64,000 nt of DNA from Rhodothermales bacterium. GTDB taxonomy: Bacteria > Bacteroidota > Rhodothermia > Rhodothermales > VXPQ01. Made by a program: the position numbers and the translations under genes. Below, one piece after another: positions 7,638-16,196 of this stretch. Every line of letters starts with the position of its first letter. Positions within the stretch are counted from its first letter, which is position 1. The stretch is from NCBI GenBank assembly GCA_951812335.1, contig OX638293.1, forward strand, positions 2,377,584 through 2,441,583, given 5' to 3'. Below the pieces are notes generated by a model. It was given only the letters and a program-made list of their open reading frames with translations, was not told the origin of the DNA and did no database searches.

Positions 7638-10463
7638 TCAATCCCCCGCGATCCGATAACGAACCGGATGCAATCCATGCTCGTGCAGCGCCTGGGCCTC
7701 CCGGTTATCCATGGGATGCGCCTGCTTGTACGGCGACGCGACCGCGGGCGCATTTTCATCGTCCTTGTGATATTCGTACCGTTCACGAGCCTCTCCAAAT
7801 GCTTCGGTTCGTCCCAGCGCACCGAGCGCCAGCATCCTGTTGTACAAGGCGCCGACATTTTCGGGATCGATGATCAATACCCGGTCGAACCACGGAAGCG
7901 CCTCTTCGTAACGGCCCGCAAGATAATGAATCCGGCCAATACCGAGCAGCAGCACGCGGTCGTCGGGATAGGTGTCCACCACGGCCAGCCACTCGTCCAG
8001 CGCCTCGTCGTACTCTGCGGTCGCCTTGTGCACCTCTCCGCGCAGCCAGGCTGTCTTCAGATAGCCAGGGCGGCGGCGCTCGGCTTCCTCAAGCGCCTCG
8101 GTCGCGCGGTCCAGTTGCCCTTCCGCGATATACGCACGGGCCATATTGATAGGCCCTTCCGGGTTGTCCGGCGCCAGCTCCGCAACCCGCTCGAAGGCTT
8201 CGATCGCCCCGCGCGTATCCGTTTCGAGGAGACGCCCTATGCCGAAATCGTTCCACCGCTCCCATAGCGGACGGGACGACGTCGCAGAAAGCGAATCGGG
8301 CGCAGCGCCCCCGGCCCGGCGCTCGTGGACGGCCATGTCGGTCAGCGGCAACACGGGCGCGGTCTTGTCCGGATCCAGGACCCACGGATGCCCGTCCGGC
8401 GCATCGCCATACTCTCCTTGCTGATCCGCTCCATAACGCACACCGCGAAACGTCCATTCGTTCAGGTACCACTTGAACTTCCGGTGTCGAAGCGTCGCTT
8501 TCAGCGCGGTGATCGAAGCGTCCGGAGGCGCCACAAAATCGTAATGGACGTTGCGCGCCGCGCCCGGCCCGATCACATTCGCATACACATTCGTCACCCA
8601 GTCCTGCACGTTGCGCCGGTCGATGATCCGGCTCTGCCGATCCACCAGCACACTTCCGAGAAAATGGGCCGTGGAATCGACGCGCCCGGCATCGTCAAGC
8701 AATCCGGAAGCCAGCACCGTCTCCCCGGTGGCATCCTGCGCAAGAAACTCCACCCACAATTCGTTGGAATCGTTCGTGCCGCCGGGCAGCGTATGGCCCA
8801 CGCCCTTGTTGCGGATCACGACATCCACCTGCACGCGGTCGCCCGCACGCAAGACAGGCAGCGGGCGATCCGGGCCGTACGTACGCCCGTTCACCCGGAC
8901 CCGGAAGATGTCAATGAGCACAATGCCCTTGGACAGATTCTCCTGGGCCTCGGCCAGTTGCACAGGATGCCCGTTAACGAACGGAACCGCCGTATTGGCG
9001 GCGGCGAACCGGTGGCTGCGTATGAACCCGCCGTCGTTCCCCATATCGTTCGAGGGTTCGAGCGGCATATGGCACGAGACGCAATTGGAGGGGGCCTCGG
9101 GGAGGTAGAACGACCGGACGATGTTGCCGCTGACGCCGCTGTTGTGCCAATTGTCGTATTCGTCCTGCCCGCGCTTCCAGCGATAGCTGTTCACTTCCGG
9201 AGGAATGCCCACCTTGTGGCATGTGCCGCAAAATTCGGGCGTTTTGTGAACCGGCTTCAGCATGGCCTGGCGGTGCGGTTCGGGCTTGGCCCGCACCAGT
9301 ACATTATGCACCCACCGGCCCAACCCCTCTTCGGCGCGCGCAAACGGATATTCGTCCGGCGCAGCGATCGCATAGCGGCCATTGCCCCGCACATCGCGCA
9401 ACCCCTCTACGGCATGGCAGGACAGGCATGTAAGGCCCTCGTGCGCCGTCCAGTGGTCCATATCCACAGGCGCCTCATCGAACCGCCCTGCGAACAGCAC
9501 CACCGGGTCGTGGCAGGATGCGCACCAGCGCGCAGGTTCGGCGCCGATCTCGGCAGTCATCGCCTCGATGGTCTTCTTATACCACGGGTTATTGAAGGAC
9601 GAGAAGCGGTGCATCGACTCGGACCACTGCGTATATATGTCGGGATGGCATCCCTCCTGTCCGCAGCGCGCGGATCCGGCCAATGCCTCGTCGGGCAAAA
9701 GCTCTTCCCCCACAATGACCGACTGCGACTGCGCCAGCGGCACAGCTGTGAGCGCAGCGGCGTAGCTAAGGACAGCACCTTCCTCATCTGCGCCCTCCAC
9801 AGCCGCTTCTCCCGGCGGGGCCTCCTGCACGAACACTCCCGTGCGCGTCGTCGCCCAAGGCACCACGATAAATCCGGCCACGAGCACCGCCCCGCCGAGC
9901 GCCGTCAGGCTCAACGGGTGCCGGAGCGCCGCGGTCGGTCCCTGTTTCCATCTGTCGCCCCATTGCAGGAAATGATAGCGCACCCCGCGCTTCAGCGACA
10001 CGTGCAGGATAAAGCCCCCCACGGACGTCACCGCCGTCACGATATGCGTCCACAGGATCCACCGGTACGACGCGCCGACGGCCACCAGCGCAATGCCCGT
10101 CGCAAACAGGGCGATCAGCGACAGCGCCGTAAACACGCCCGCCCTCGTCGCGCGCCGGTTCATCCGGAGCGGCATCTTCATGAGATGCATGACGAGGAAG
10201 GCGATGGCGGGCGCTATCAGCAGAATCCCCAGGCAAATATGCAGCAGCACATTGCTCATATAGACGAGCGCCGTGGAGCGGTCGAACAGCAACAGAAAAA
10301 TGCTGTTGACCAGCAGCACCGCATACCCGCCCAGGACCACGCTCACCATCTTGCGCTGTATCTGCGGCAACCGCGTATACCGGCGCCCCGGACCCTGCCT
10401 GTCCGGCCGGGGTGACCGTGGAAGCGAGGGAGAAGTACTATCATACTCGCCATCCGTATCCAT
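7638..10463 (-). CDS. Membrane-anchored multiheme c-type cytochrome with C-terminal TPR domain
   Basis: About 940 residues. The N-terminal ~215 residues hold about five membrane helices (VVLGGYAVLLVNSIFLLLF onward), resembling a cytochrome-b561-like anchor. A periplasmic cytochrome-c554-like module then has four CXXCH sites (CASCH, CLSCH, CGTCH, CVSCH) plus an unusual CX4CH (CGQEGCH). The C-terminal ~200 residues are TPR repeats (AIEAFERVAELAPDNPEGPI and others). A start seven codons further upstream (10484) is also possible. The architecture suggests periplasmic electron transfer linked to protein-protein contacts; donor and acceptor are unknown. The CRTAC1-like gene follows after 10 bp. Confidence 0.85.
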   Translation of the reverse strand: MDTDGEYDSTSPSLPRSPRPDRQGPGRRYTRLPQIQRKMVSVVLGGYAVLLVNSIFLLLFDRSTALVYMSNVLLHICLGILLIAPAIAFLVMHLMKMPLRMNRRATRAGVFTALSLIALFATGIALVAVGASYRWILWTHIVTAVTSVGGFILHVSLKRGVRYHFLQWGDRWKQGPTAALRHPLSLTALGGAVLVAGFIVVPWATTRTGVFVQEAPPGEAAVEGADEEGAVLSYAAALTAVPLAQSQSVIVGEELLPDEALAGSARCGQEGCHPDIYTQWSESMHRFSSFNNPWYKKTIEAMTAEIGAEPARWCASCHDPVVLFAGRFDEAPVDMDHWTAHEGLTCLSCHAVEGLRDVRGNGRYAIAAPDEYPFARAEEGLGRWVHNVLVRAKPEPHRQAMLKPVHKTPEFCGTCHKVGIPPEVNSYRWKRGQDEYDNWHNSGVSGNIVRSFYLPEAPSNCVSCHMPLEPSNDMGNDGGFIRSHRFAAANTAVPFVNGHPVQLAEAQENLSKGIVLIDIFRVRVNGRTYGPDRPLPVLRAGDRVQVDVVIRNKGVGHTLPGGTNDSNELWVEFLAQDATGETVLASGLLDDAGRVDSTAHFLGSVLVDRQSRIIDRRNVQDWVTNVYANVIGPGAARNVHYDFVAPPDASITALKATLRHRKFKWYLNEWTFRGVRYGADQQGEYGDAPDGHPWVLDPDKTAPVLPLTDMAVHERRAGGAAPDSLSATSSRPLWERWNDFGIGRLLETDTRGAIEAFERVAELAPDNPEGPINMARAYIAEGQLDRATEALEEAERRRPGYLKTAWLRGEVHKATAEYDEALDEWLAVVDTYPDDRVLLLGIGRIHYLAGRYEEALPWFDRVLIIDPENVGALYNRMLALGALGRTEAFGEARERYEYHKDDENAPAVASPYKQAHPMDNREAQALHEHGLHPVRYRIAGD

Positions 10464-10577
10464 ATGTTTTCCGGAACCTTTCACGGCTCGTCGGAAGATA
10501 GCTTCACAGAATGGTACATCTGTATTTCATGCAGCGGCTCGCCGGAACGTTCCGCGAAGCGTACGGTATATGCGCTC

Positions 10578-11030
10578 ATGAGCAAAAAGTACCTTATCGT
10601 TGCATTTTTACTGGCCGCCGTCGTCACATGCGGCGTACTCATCGCCCGCACTTCCTCTGCAGGACAGCGCGCCACCGTGTACAAGACGCCCACGTGCGGG
10701 TGCTGCGCCAAATGGGTGGATCATCTCGAGGCAAACGGATTCCGCGTCAAGGTCGTGGACCTCGCCGACGTGACGCCCGTGAAGATACGATACGGTATTC
10801 CCGCCGATCTGGGCTCCTGCCATACGGCGCTTGTGAGCGGATATTTTGTAGAAGGCCATGTCCCGGCGGAGGAAATCCACCGCATGCTGGAGACAGACGA
10901 ACCCATTGCAGGTCTTGCGGTACCCGGCATGCCGATGGGCTCTCCCGGTATGGAAGGCCCCCGCAGCGATCCGTACGATATCGTCGCCGTAGAGAAAGAC
11001 GGGGGACGGCGCATCTTCGCTTCCCGATAA
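10578..11030 (+). CDS. DUF411-family metal-binding exported protein
   Basis: A 150-residue protein with an N-terminal signal/anchor helix (about residues 4-25) and then the DUF411 signature YKTPTCGCCAKWVDHL, whose Cys triad is a likely copper or other metal site. It also has GIPADLGSCHTALV and EGHVPAEEI, both typical of the family. The start at 10578 sits at the hydrophobic signal; longer frames upstream look non-coding and would overlap the divergent cytochrome gene. The family is often linked to metal handling in the periplasm. It precedes the symporter by 36 bp. Confidence 0.85.
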   Translation: MSKKYLIVAFLLAAVVTCGVLIARTSSAGQRATVYKTPTCGCCAKWVDHLEANGFRVKVVDLADVTPVKIRYGIPADLGSCHTALVSGYFVEGHVPAEEIHRMLETDEPIAGLAVPGMPMGSPGMEGPRSDPYDIVAVEKDGGRRIFASR

Positions 11031-11066
11031 GGCGCCTGCTGTTCCCCGCTCCCTGTACCCCCCGCC

Positions 11067-12590
11067 ATGGCGCTGCACCCGATCGACATCGTCACGTTCT
11101 GTGCGTTCATTGCGGTCGTCATCGGAATCTCGCTGTACGCCTCCCGGCACGAAAGCACCACGGAAGACTATTTCCTTGCAGGACGCAAACTGTCCTGGTG
11201 GCTGATTGGCTTCTCCCTGATCGCTTCCAACATCTCGACCGAGCAGTTCGTGGGAATGGCCGGGCGCGGGTACGATCTGGGCCTTGCCATCGCCAGCTAC
11301 GAGTGGACGGCCGCCATCGCGCTGGTCATTACGGCTCTCTTCTTCCTCCCGAAGTTTCTGAAAGCGGGCATCTACACCATTCCCGAATACCTCGAATACC
11401 GTTTCGACGTCGGGACGCGCACGATCATGGCCACGTTCATGATGCTCGCGTACGTGTTCGTGGCGCTGGCAACGGTGCTCTACGCCGGCGCCCTCGCCCT
11501 CGGCACGATCTTCGAAATAGACATGCTCCTGGGGATCTGGCTGATCGGGATCACGGCGGGCGCCTACACCATCTACGGCGGTCTCGGGGCCGTGGTCTGG
11601 TCGGACCTCCTCCAGGGCATAGCCCTTCTGCTGGGCGGGGCGCTCGTCACGATCCTCGGGTTCCGGGCCATCGGGGGCGTGGAACCGTTCATGGCCGCCG
11701 CCGGCGACAAACTGCATACGGTGCTGCCGTGGAACCACGACGAAATGCCCTGGGTGGCGGTCTTTATAGGCGGTCTCTGGATTCCCCAGATTTTCTACTG
11801 GGGCCTGAACCAGTTCATCACGCAGCGCACGCTCGCCGCCCGCAGCCTTGCCGAGGGGCAGCGCGGGATTTTTCTTGCGGCGGGGCTGAAGCTGCTGCTC
11901 CCCTTCCTGATCGTTTTCCCCGGCATCATGGCCGCCCAACTCTTCCCCGGGCAGGTAACGACCGCCGACGAGGCGTATCCGGTGATGATCCGCGAATTGC
12001 TCCCTGCCGGGCTGAGCGGGATCATGTTCGCCGCACTGTTCGGCGCCATCATGAGTTCGCTCGACTCCATGCTGAACTCCGCCGCCACCATCTTCACGAT
12101 CGACCTGTACAAGCGGTACCGGCGCACCGAGGAAGCCCCAAGGCACTACGTGAAGATCGGGCGCATCGCCACGGCCGTACTGGTGGTCGTCGGCTGCCTC
12201 TGGGCGCCCGTTGTGGGTTCCGCCGAAAGCATTTTCGGATATATTCAGATGTTCTGGGGATTCATTTCTCCTGGAATCGTGGCCTCCTTTGCATTCGGGC
12301 TCATTTCGAAACGCACGCCTCCCATTGCGGCCAAAGCCGCCATGATTCTCGGCATCCCCGTCTACGGCTTCCTCCTGTGGCGGCTGCCGGATGTCGCGTT
12401 CCTTCACCACATGATGATCACCTTTGTGGCGCTTGTGATCTTCATGACCTCCGTCCGGCTGCTGCTTCCCCTGCGCGAGCCGAAGCGTCTTCCTGTTTCG
12501 GACCTGAACCTGGAGCACGCCCGCGGTGCGAAATGGATGGCTGTGGCGGTGGTGCTGGCCACGATCACGCTGTATGTGATCTTCTGGTAA
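11067..12590 (+). CDS. SGLT-type sodium:solute symporter (SSS family)
   Basis: A 507-residue polytopic inner-membrane protein with about 13-14 helices. The family signature is GRKLSWWLIGFSLIASNIST followed by EQFVGMAGRGYDLGLA, as in Vibrio SGLT; later segments such as GLNQFITQRTLAARSLAEGQ also fit. These proteins couple sodium influx to sugar or other solute uptake. Galactokinase lies about 840 bp downstream on the same strand, so galactose uptake is a reasonable inference, not shown. The stop codon TAA (12588-12590) directly touches the first base of repeat copy A. Confidence 0.88.
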   Translation: MALHPIDIVTFCAFIAVVIGISLYASRHESTTEDYFLAGRKLSWWLIGFSLIASNISTEQFVGMAGRGYDLGLAIASYEWTAAIALVITALFFLPKFLKAGIYTIPEYLEYRFDVGTRTIMATFMMLAYVFVALATVLYAGALALGTIFEIDMLLGIWLIGITAGAYTIYGGLGAVVWSDLLQGIALLLGGALVTILGFRAIGGVEPFMAAAGDKLHTVLPWNHDEMPWVAVFIGGLWIPQIFYWGLNQFITQRTLAARSLAEGQRGIFLAAGLKLLLPFLIVFPGIMAAQLFPGQVTTADEAYPVMIRELLPAGLSGIMFAALFGAIMSSLDSMLNSAATIFTIDLYKRYRRTEEAPRHYVKIGRIATAVLVVVGCLWAPVVGSAESIFGYIQMFWGFISPGIVASFAFGLISKRTPPIAAKAAMILGIPVYGFLLWRLPDVAFLHHMMITFVALVIFMTSVRLLLPLREPKRLPVSDLNLEHARGAKWMAVAVVLATITLYVIFW

Positions 12591-12852
12591 TTAAGGATAC
12601 TCTGACCAAAACCGCTTCGCTCAGCGCGTCGCGTTCGCAAGTACAGGTTATCATGATTCCATCGTTGGAATCAGGGGAAGCACTGCGAATTCGGCGCGTC
12701 GCGGACGTGACGCGCCCTTCGGGAGGCTGCGAGAAGCACGCTGGCTGCGTCATTCCTCATTGTGTGGGGCCTGCCACACTGCTTCGTCACTCCTTGCCAG
12801 CCCGCCCCTCGCAAGCCTCTGAGCTTTGCGGACGTAGTCAGAGTATCCTTAA
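12591..12852 (+). repeat. TIR-bounded ~260-bp element, copy A
   Basis: It begins TTAAGGATACTCTGAC and ends GTCAGAGTATCCTTAA, a 16-bp perfect inverted repeat. Internally it carries GTGTGG (12762-12767) and CCACAC (12774-12779), which pair around a GGCCTG loop, and the CCCTTCGGG tetraloop hairpin. Orientation is called plus by the order CCCTTCGGG then the GGCCTG-loop hairpin. It starts on the base after the symporter stop codon. A T6 run (12862-12867) follows ten bases later. Confidence 0.93.
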
Positions 12853-12936
12853 GGCAGGTTTTTTATATTGAATCACTCCCTGTGATTGCCGCAGCCATCC
12901 CTTTCGTTTCCATCCCAACAAAAGGATCTCCGGACC

Positions 12937-13365
12937 GTGCAATGGTATCTTAAGGCCCTGAGGAATTATGTCGGCTTCGAGGGCAGAGCGCGCAGGAAAG
13001 AATACTGGTTCTTTCAATTGTTCTATGGGCTGGGAGGACTATTTATCAGCGCTCCCTTCTGGATCGTCGCCCTGACATGGATAGCTACGGGCACAACCCC
13101 TGACCTGAGCGGTGGTTTGGCTTTGGGCACTCCGGAAATAGTGCTTGGCATCCTGTCCTTGCTTTGGGGGTTGATCCATCTGCTGCCCCTCATTGCCGTG
13201 ACCGTCCGCCGCCTGCACGATACCGGTCGCAGCGGCCTATGGTATCTCCTGGCGATTTTCCTTCCTGTGATCGGTCCCATCTGGCTGCTCGTTTTGACGG
13301 TGCTGGATAGCGAGCCGGGCGAGAACAAATATGGCGCCAATCCCAAGGAGGCGCTTGCGTGGTAA
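12937..13365 (+). CDS. DUF805 family inner-membrane protein
   Basis: A 142-residue protein. The start is a GTG at 12937, chosen because AAAGGA lies ten bases upstream and the product then begins (M)QWYLKALRNYVGFEGRARRK, exactly like family members. Membrane helices are at about 24-52, 65-88 and 105-128, with the conserved VRRLHDTGRSGLWYL motif between the last two. The family's function is unknown. The gene lies between repeat copy A and galactokinase. Confidence 0.88.
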   Translation: MQWYLKALRNYVGFEGRARRKEYWFFQLFYGLGGLFISAPFWIVALTWIATGTTPDLSGGLALGTPEIVLGILSLLWGLIHLLPLIAVTVRRLHDTGRSGLWYLLAIFLPVIGPIWLLVLTVLDSEPGENKYGANPKEALAW

Positions 13366-13427
13366 TCGCCGCCCTGCTGCGCGAACATGGCGGCGTTGCA
13401 ACGGAATGACATGATCGCGACCTTTCT

Positions 13428-14609
13428 TTGGCAGGCAATACGTACGACAAGGCCGTGAAGGTGCTTTCCTCATTTCGGGCCGCTTTCGGCAAGACGGACG
13501 CAAACGATATCCTTATTGTTCGAGCTCCCGGGCGCGTCAACCTGATCGGAGATCACACGGATTACCACGAGGGGTTCGTGCTGCCGATGACCATCGACCG
13601 GTGTGCATACGCGGCGCTGCGGGCGCGCAACGACGACACGGTGAACCTGTACGCCGCGCAGTTCGACGAGTGGATAACGTACCCGCTTTCCGAACGCCCC
13701 GAAACCGAGCCGGGGGCATGGGCCGCCTATGTAACCGGAGTCGTCAGCGAGCTTCGGGACCGGCTGCCCGGCGGATTCGAGATGCTCGTCGAGAGCGATG
13801 TGCCCATCGGCGCCGGTCTGAGTTCGTCGGCAGCCCTCTCCACAGCGGTCATCTACGGCCTCGACCAGTTGTTCGGCCTCGGGATCGACCCTATCGATGC
13901 GGTGCACCTGTCTCAGCAGGTAGAACACCGCTACGCGGGCGTCTCCTGCGGCATCATGGACCCGTTCGTATCCCGGCTGGGGCGCCGCAGGCACGCCTTG
14001 CTGCTCGACTGCCGATCGCTTGCCTGCGAACACGTGCCCCTGACTAATACGGAACGAGACCGGAACGACGCCTTCGAGATCGTCATCGTCGATTCGGGGG
14101 TGCGGCGCGAACTGGCTTCCTCCAGCTACAATACCCGGCGCAGCGAATGCGAGCAGGCCCTCGAAACGATCCGGGAAGCCCGTCCCGATATACGGAGTCT
14201 GCGCGACGCCAAGCCCGAAGACTTGTGGCTCCTCCCGTCCCTCCAGCACCGCCGGGTCCGGCATGTCCTGGAGGAAAACGACCGCGTACTGCAGGCGCGG
14301 GACGCCCTGAGAAACGGGGATTTCGAGGCGTTCGGGATATTGATGAACCAGTCGCACGACAGCCTGCGCGACCTGTACGAGGTAAGTTGCGAGGAACTGG
14401 ATACGCTGGTTGCTGCCGCCCGGAACGTGGATGGCGTGGCAGGCGCCCGGATGACCGGGGGCGGTTTCGGGGGCTGCACGGTGAATCTGGTGCGTCAGAC
14501 CGCCGTGCCCGCCCTTCGCGAGGCGCTTTGCGAAACCTATGCGAAAACGTACAGGCGCACCCCTGTGATCTACGTGGTCCGGGAGAACCATCGGACGGAA
14601 CGGATGTAG
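13428..14609 (+). CDS. galK: Galactokinase
   Basis: A 393-residue GHMP kinase that phosphorylates galactose at C1 in the Leloir pathway. Motif I is GRVNLIGDHTDYHEGFVLPM (about 32-51), the ATP-binding motif is GAGLSSSAAL (about 126-135), and motif III is ARMTGGGFGGCTVNL (about 341-355). The length is normal. The proposed start is TTG at 13428; a GTG nine codons later is an alternative and no ATG precedes motif I. No galT or galE is adjacent. The SGLT-type symporter upstream is a plausible partner for uptake. Confidence 0.9.
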   Translation: MAGNTYDKAVKVLSSFRAAFGKTDANDILIVRAPGRVNLIGDHTDYHEGFVLPMTIDRCAYAALRARNDDTVNLYAAQFDEWITYPLSERPETEPGAWAAYVTGVVSELRDRLPGGFEMLVESDVPIGAGLSSSAALSTAVIYGLDQLFGLGIDPIDAVHLSQQVEHRYAGVSCGIMDPFVSRLGRRRHALLLDCRSLACEHVPLTNTERDRNDAFEIVIVDSGVRRELASSSYNTRRSECEQALETIREARPDIRSLRDAKPEDLWLLPSLQHRRVRHVLEENDRVLQARDALRNGDFEAFGILMNQSHDSLRDLYEVSCEELDTLVAAARNVDGVAGARMTGGGFGGCTVNLVRQTAVPALREALCETYAKTYRRTPVIYVVRENHRTERM

Positions 14610-14645
14610 GATCCGCTTCTTTGACCAGACCGCATTCCGTGCGCC

Positions 14646-15926
14646 ATGACTATATTGCACGGAGCCGAAGAGAAGCTCTCTGCGCTTGATTTTACAAGCG
14701 GGCTCCTTACGAAAACCTACCTCGAACTGCCGCTTCTGCTCGACGAAATCGTGCGCGTCACGACGGAGGCGATGCATGCGCGGGCCTGCGCCATCCGGCT
14801 GCTCGACAAGCATTCGGGCGAGATGGTGCTCAAGGCTTCTTCCGGCCTCAGCGAAGAATACCTGTACGCACACCCGCTCACGGCGGCCAGCAGCATCTTC
14901 CGGCAGTTCGCCGCAGGAAACCACGAACCGATCGCGATCATGGACATTGCGAGGGACCCGCGAACGGACTATGTGCGCGAAGCAGCAGGCGAAGGCGTCC
15001 ATTCCTTCCTGTCCGCTCCACTCGTGCAGGATGGCGAGGCGATCGGTACCCTCTCGATGTTCAGCCCCGGACCGCACGATTTTACTCTGGACGAACGGCG
15101 CCTATTCAGCACCATGGCCAACCAGGCGTCTGTTGCTATCTCACTGGCCTGGCTCTACAAGGAGCAAATCGCCCTTCGGCAGATCGAACACGAACTGGAA
15201 ATCGCTGCCGACATTCAGCGCAAGCTCATGCCGGAAAGCGCCCCCTCCATTCCTCCTTTCGACATCGCAGGCGCCTGCCACCCCTGCTATGAGATCGGCG
15301 GAGACTTCTTCGACTTCATCGAACTGCCCGGAGGCAATCTCGGCATCGTCGAGGGGGACATCTCCGGCAAGGGCGTTCCGGCGGCTCTCCTCATGGCCAC
15401 CGTCCGGACGGCGCTCCGGGTGCAGGCCGAGAACATCTTCTCCATACAGGATGTGCTGCGCAAAGTGAACCGCGCCGTCTGGGAGGATACGAGCCCCGAA
15501 GAATTCGTCACCCTGTTCTACGGCGTACTCGACACGCAGGCAGGCGTGCTGACCTATGTGAATGCGGGACACAGCGCCGCGCTGCTCGTGCGCGAGGGAA
15601 CGGTCACGCCGCTTCCCCCGGCAAGCCCGCCCATCGGCATTCTCCCGGACCTCCTCCCCGAACAGGAAACGCTGCAATTCCTCGAGGGAGATGTGCTCGC
15701 CATCTGTACGGACGGGTATTCGGATACGGAAGGGGCAGACGGCGAACCGCTCGGCGAAGAGGGTATCGCGGAGACGCTTCGCCAACATGCCGACCTGTCA
15801 GCCAAAGCGATCATCGAAAAACTGGAAGAAACGGTTGCAGCCTTCCAGCCCGACCCGACCGCCGCATACTGCGATGATCGGACGGCGATCGTGGCGAAGC
15901 GGCAGGAGGCTTGTTCACGACCGTAG
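14646..15926 (+). CDS. GAF-domain PP2C-type serine phosphatase (RsbU/SpoIIE-like)
   Basis: A 426-residue cytoplasmic protein. A GAF sensor domain occupies about residues 25-165 (AMHARACAIRLLDKHSGEMV). A short helical linker (EHELEIAADIQRKLMPESAP) follows, then a SpoIIE phosphatase domain with the metal-binding YEIGGDFFDFIELPGGNLGI, GDISGKGVPAALLMA and YVNAGHSAALLV motifs. Such proteins usually dephosphorylate an anti-anti-sigma factor in a partner-switching pathway. No such partner genes are adjacent. The gene starts 36 bp after galK. Confidence 0.88.
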   Translation: MTILHGAEEKLSALDFTSGLLTKTYLELPLLLDEIVRVTTEAMHARACAIRLLDKHSGEMVLKASSGLSEEYLYAHPLTAASSIFRQFAAGNHEPIAIMDIARDPRTDYVREAAGEGVHSFLSAPLVQDGEAIGTLSMFSPGPHDFTLDERRLFSTMANQASVAISLAWLYKEQIALRQIEHELEIAADIQRKLMPESAPSIPPFDIAGACHPCYEIGGDFFDFIELPGGNLGIVEGDISGKGVPAALLMATVRTALRVQAENIFSIQDVLRKVNRAVWEDTSPEEFVTLFYGVLDTQAGVLTYVNAGHSAALLVREGTVTPLPPASPPIGILPDLLPEQETLQFLEGDVLAICTDGYSDTEGADGEPLGEEGIAETLRQHADLSAKAIIEKLEETVAAFQPDPTAAYCDDRTAIVAKRQEACSRP

Positions 15927-16196
15927 CGGCTATTCGCTCGCTGCTTTGTCGGCTTAGCTCGCCAGAATGCGTTGGGTGCCGAATACGCGTATCGGCGCCA
16001 TACTGTACCTCGTCCCTCGACGCAGTGCGCTTTTTGTGTTCGAAGTGATGGTCAGGCGTGCAACTGAATCCCCGATGACGTATTGTACAAATGGAAACCG
16101 TTTGCCAAAGCGGTATAGCCCGGCGTCAGGACACGTATAGCACTATGCACCTTTTATGGCGCCCCGCTCCTCTTACTCTCACAAACCTGACAGGCC
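15927..16196. other. Intergenic region with nothing recognised
   Basis: About 270 bases between the PP2C gene and the LRR gene. I see no coding frame with protein-like character, no strong terminator and no RNA gene. The promoter of the LRR gene presumably lies here, but no -35/-10 or Bacteroidota -7 element is convincing. Confidence 0.5.

Noticed and set aside
10608-12518. A 636-codon minus-strand frame opposite the symporter
   Set aside because: It is low-complexity and Gly/Asp/Glu/His-rich with no motif, and the plus-strand gene has clear family motifs.
12853-12870. GGCAGGTTTTTT as the terminator of the symporter gene
   Set aside because: The only nearby stem is the element's own end, so I could not identify an independent rho-independent hairpin before the T-run.
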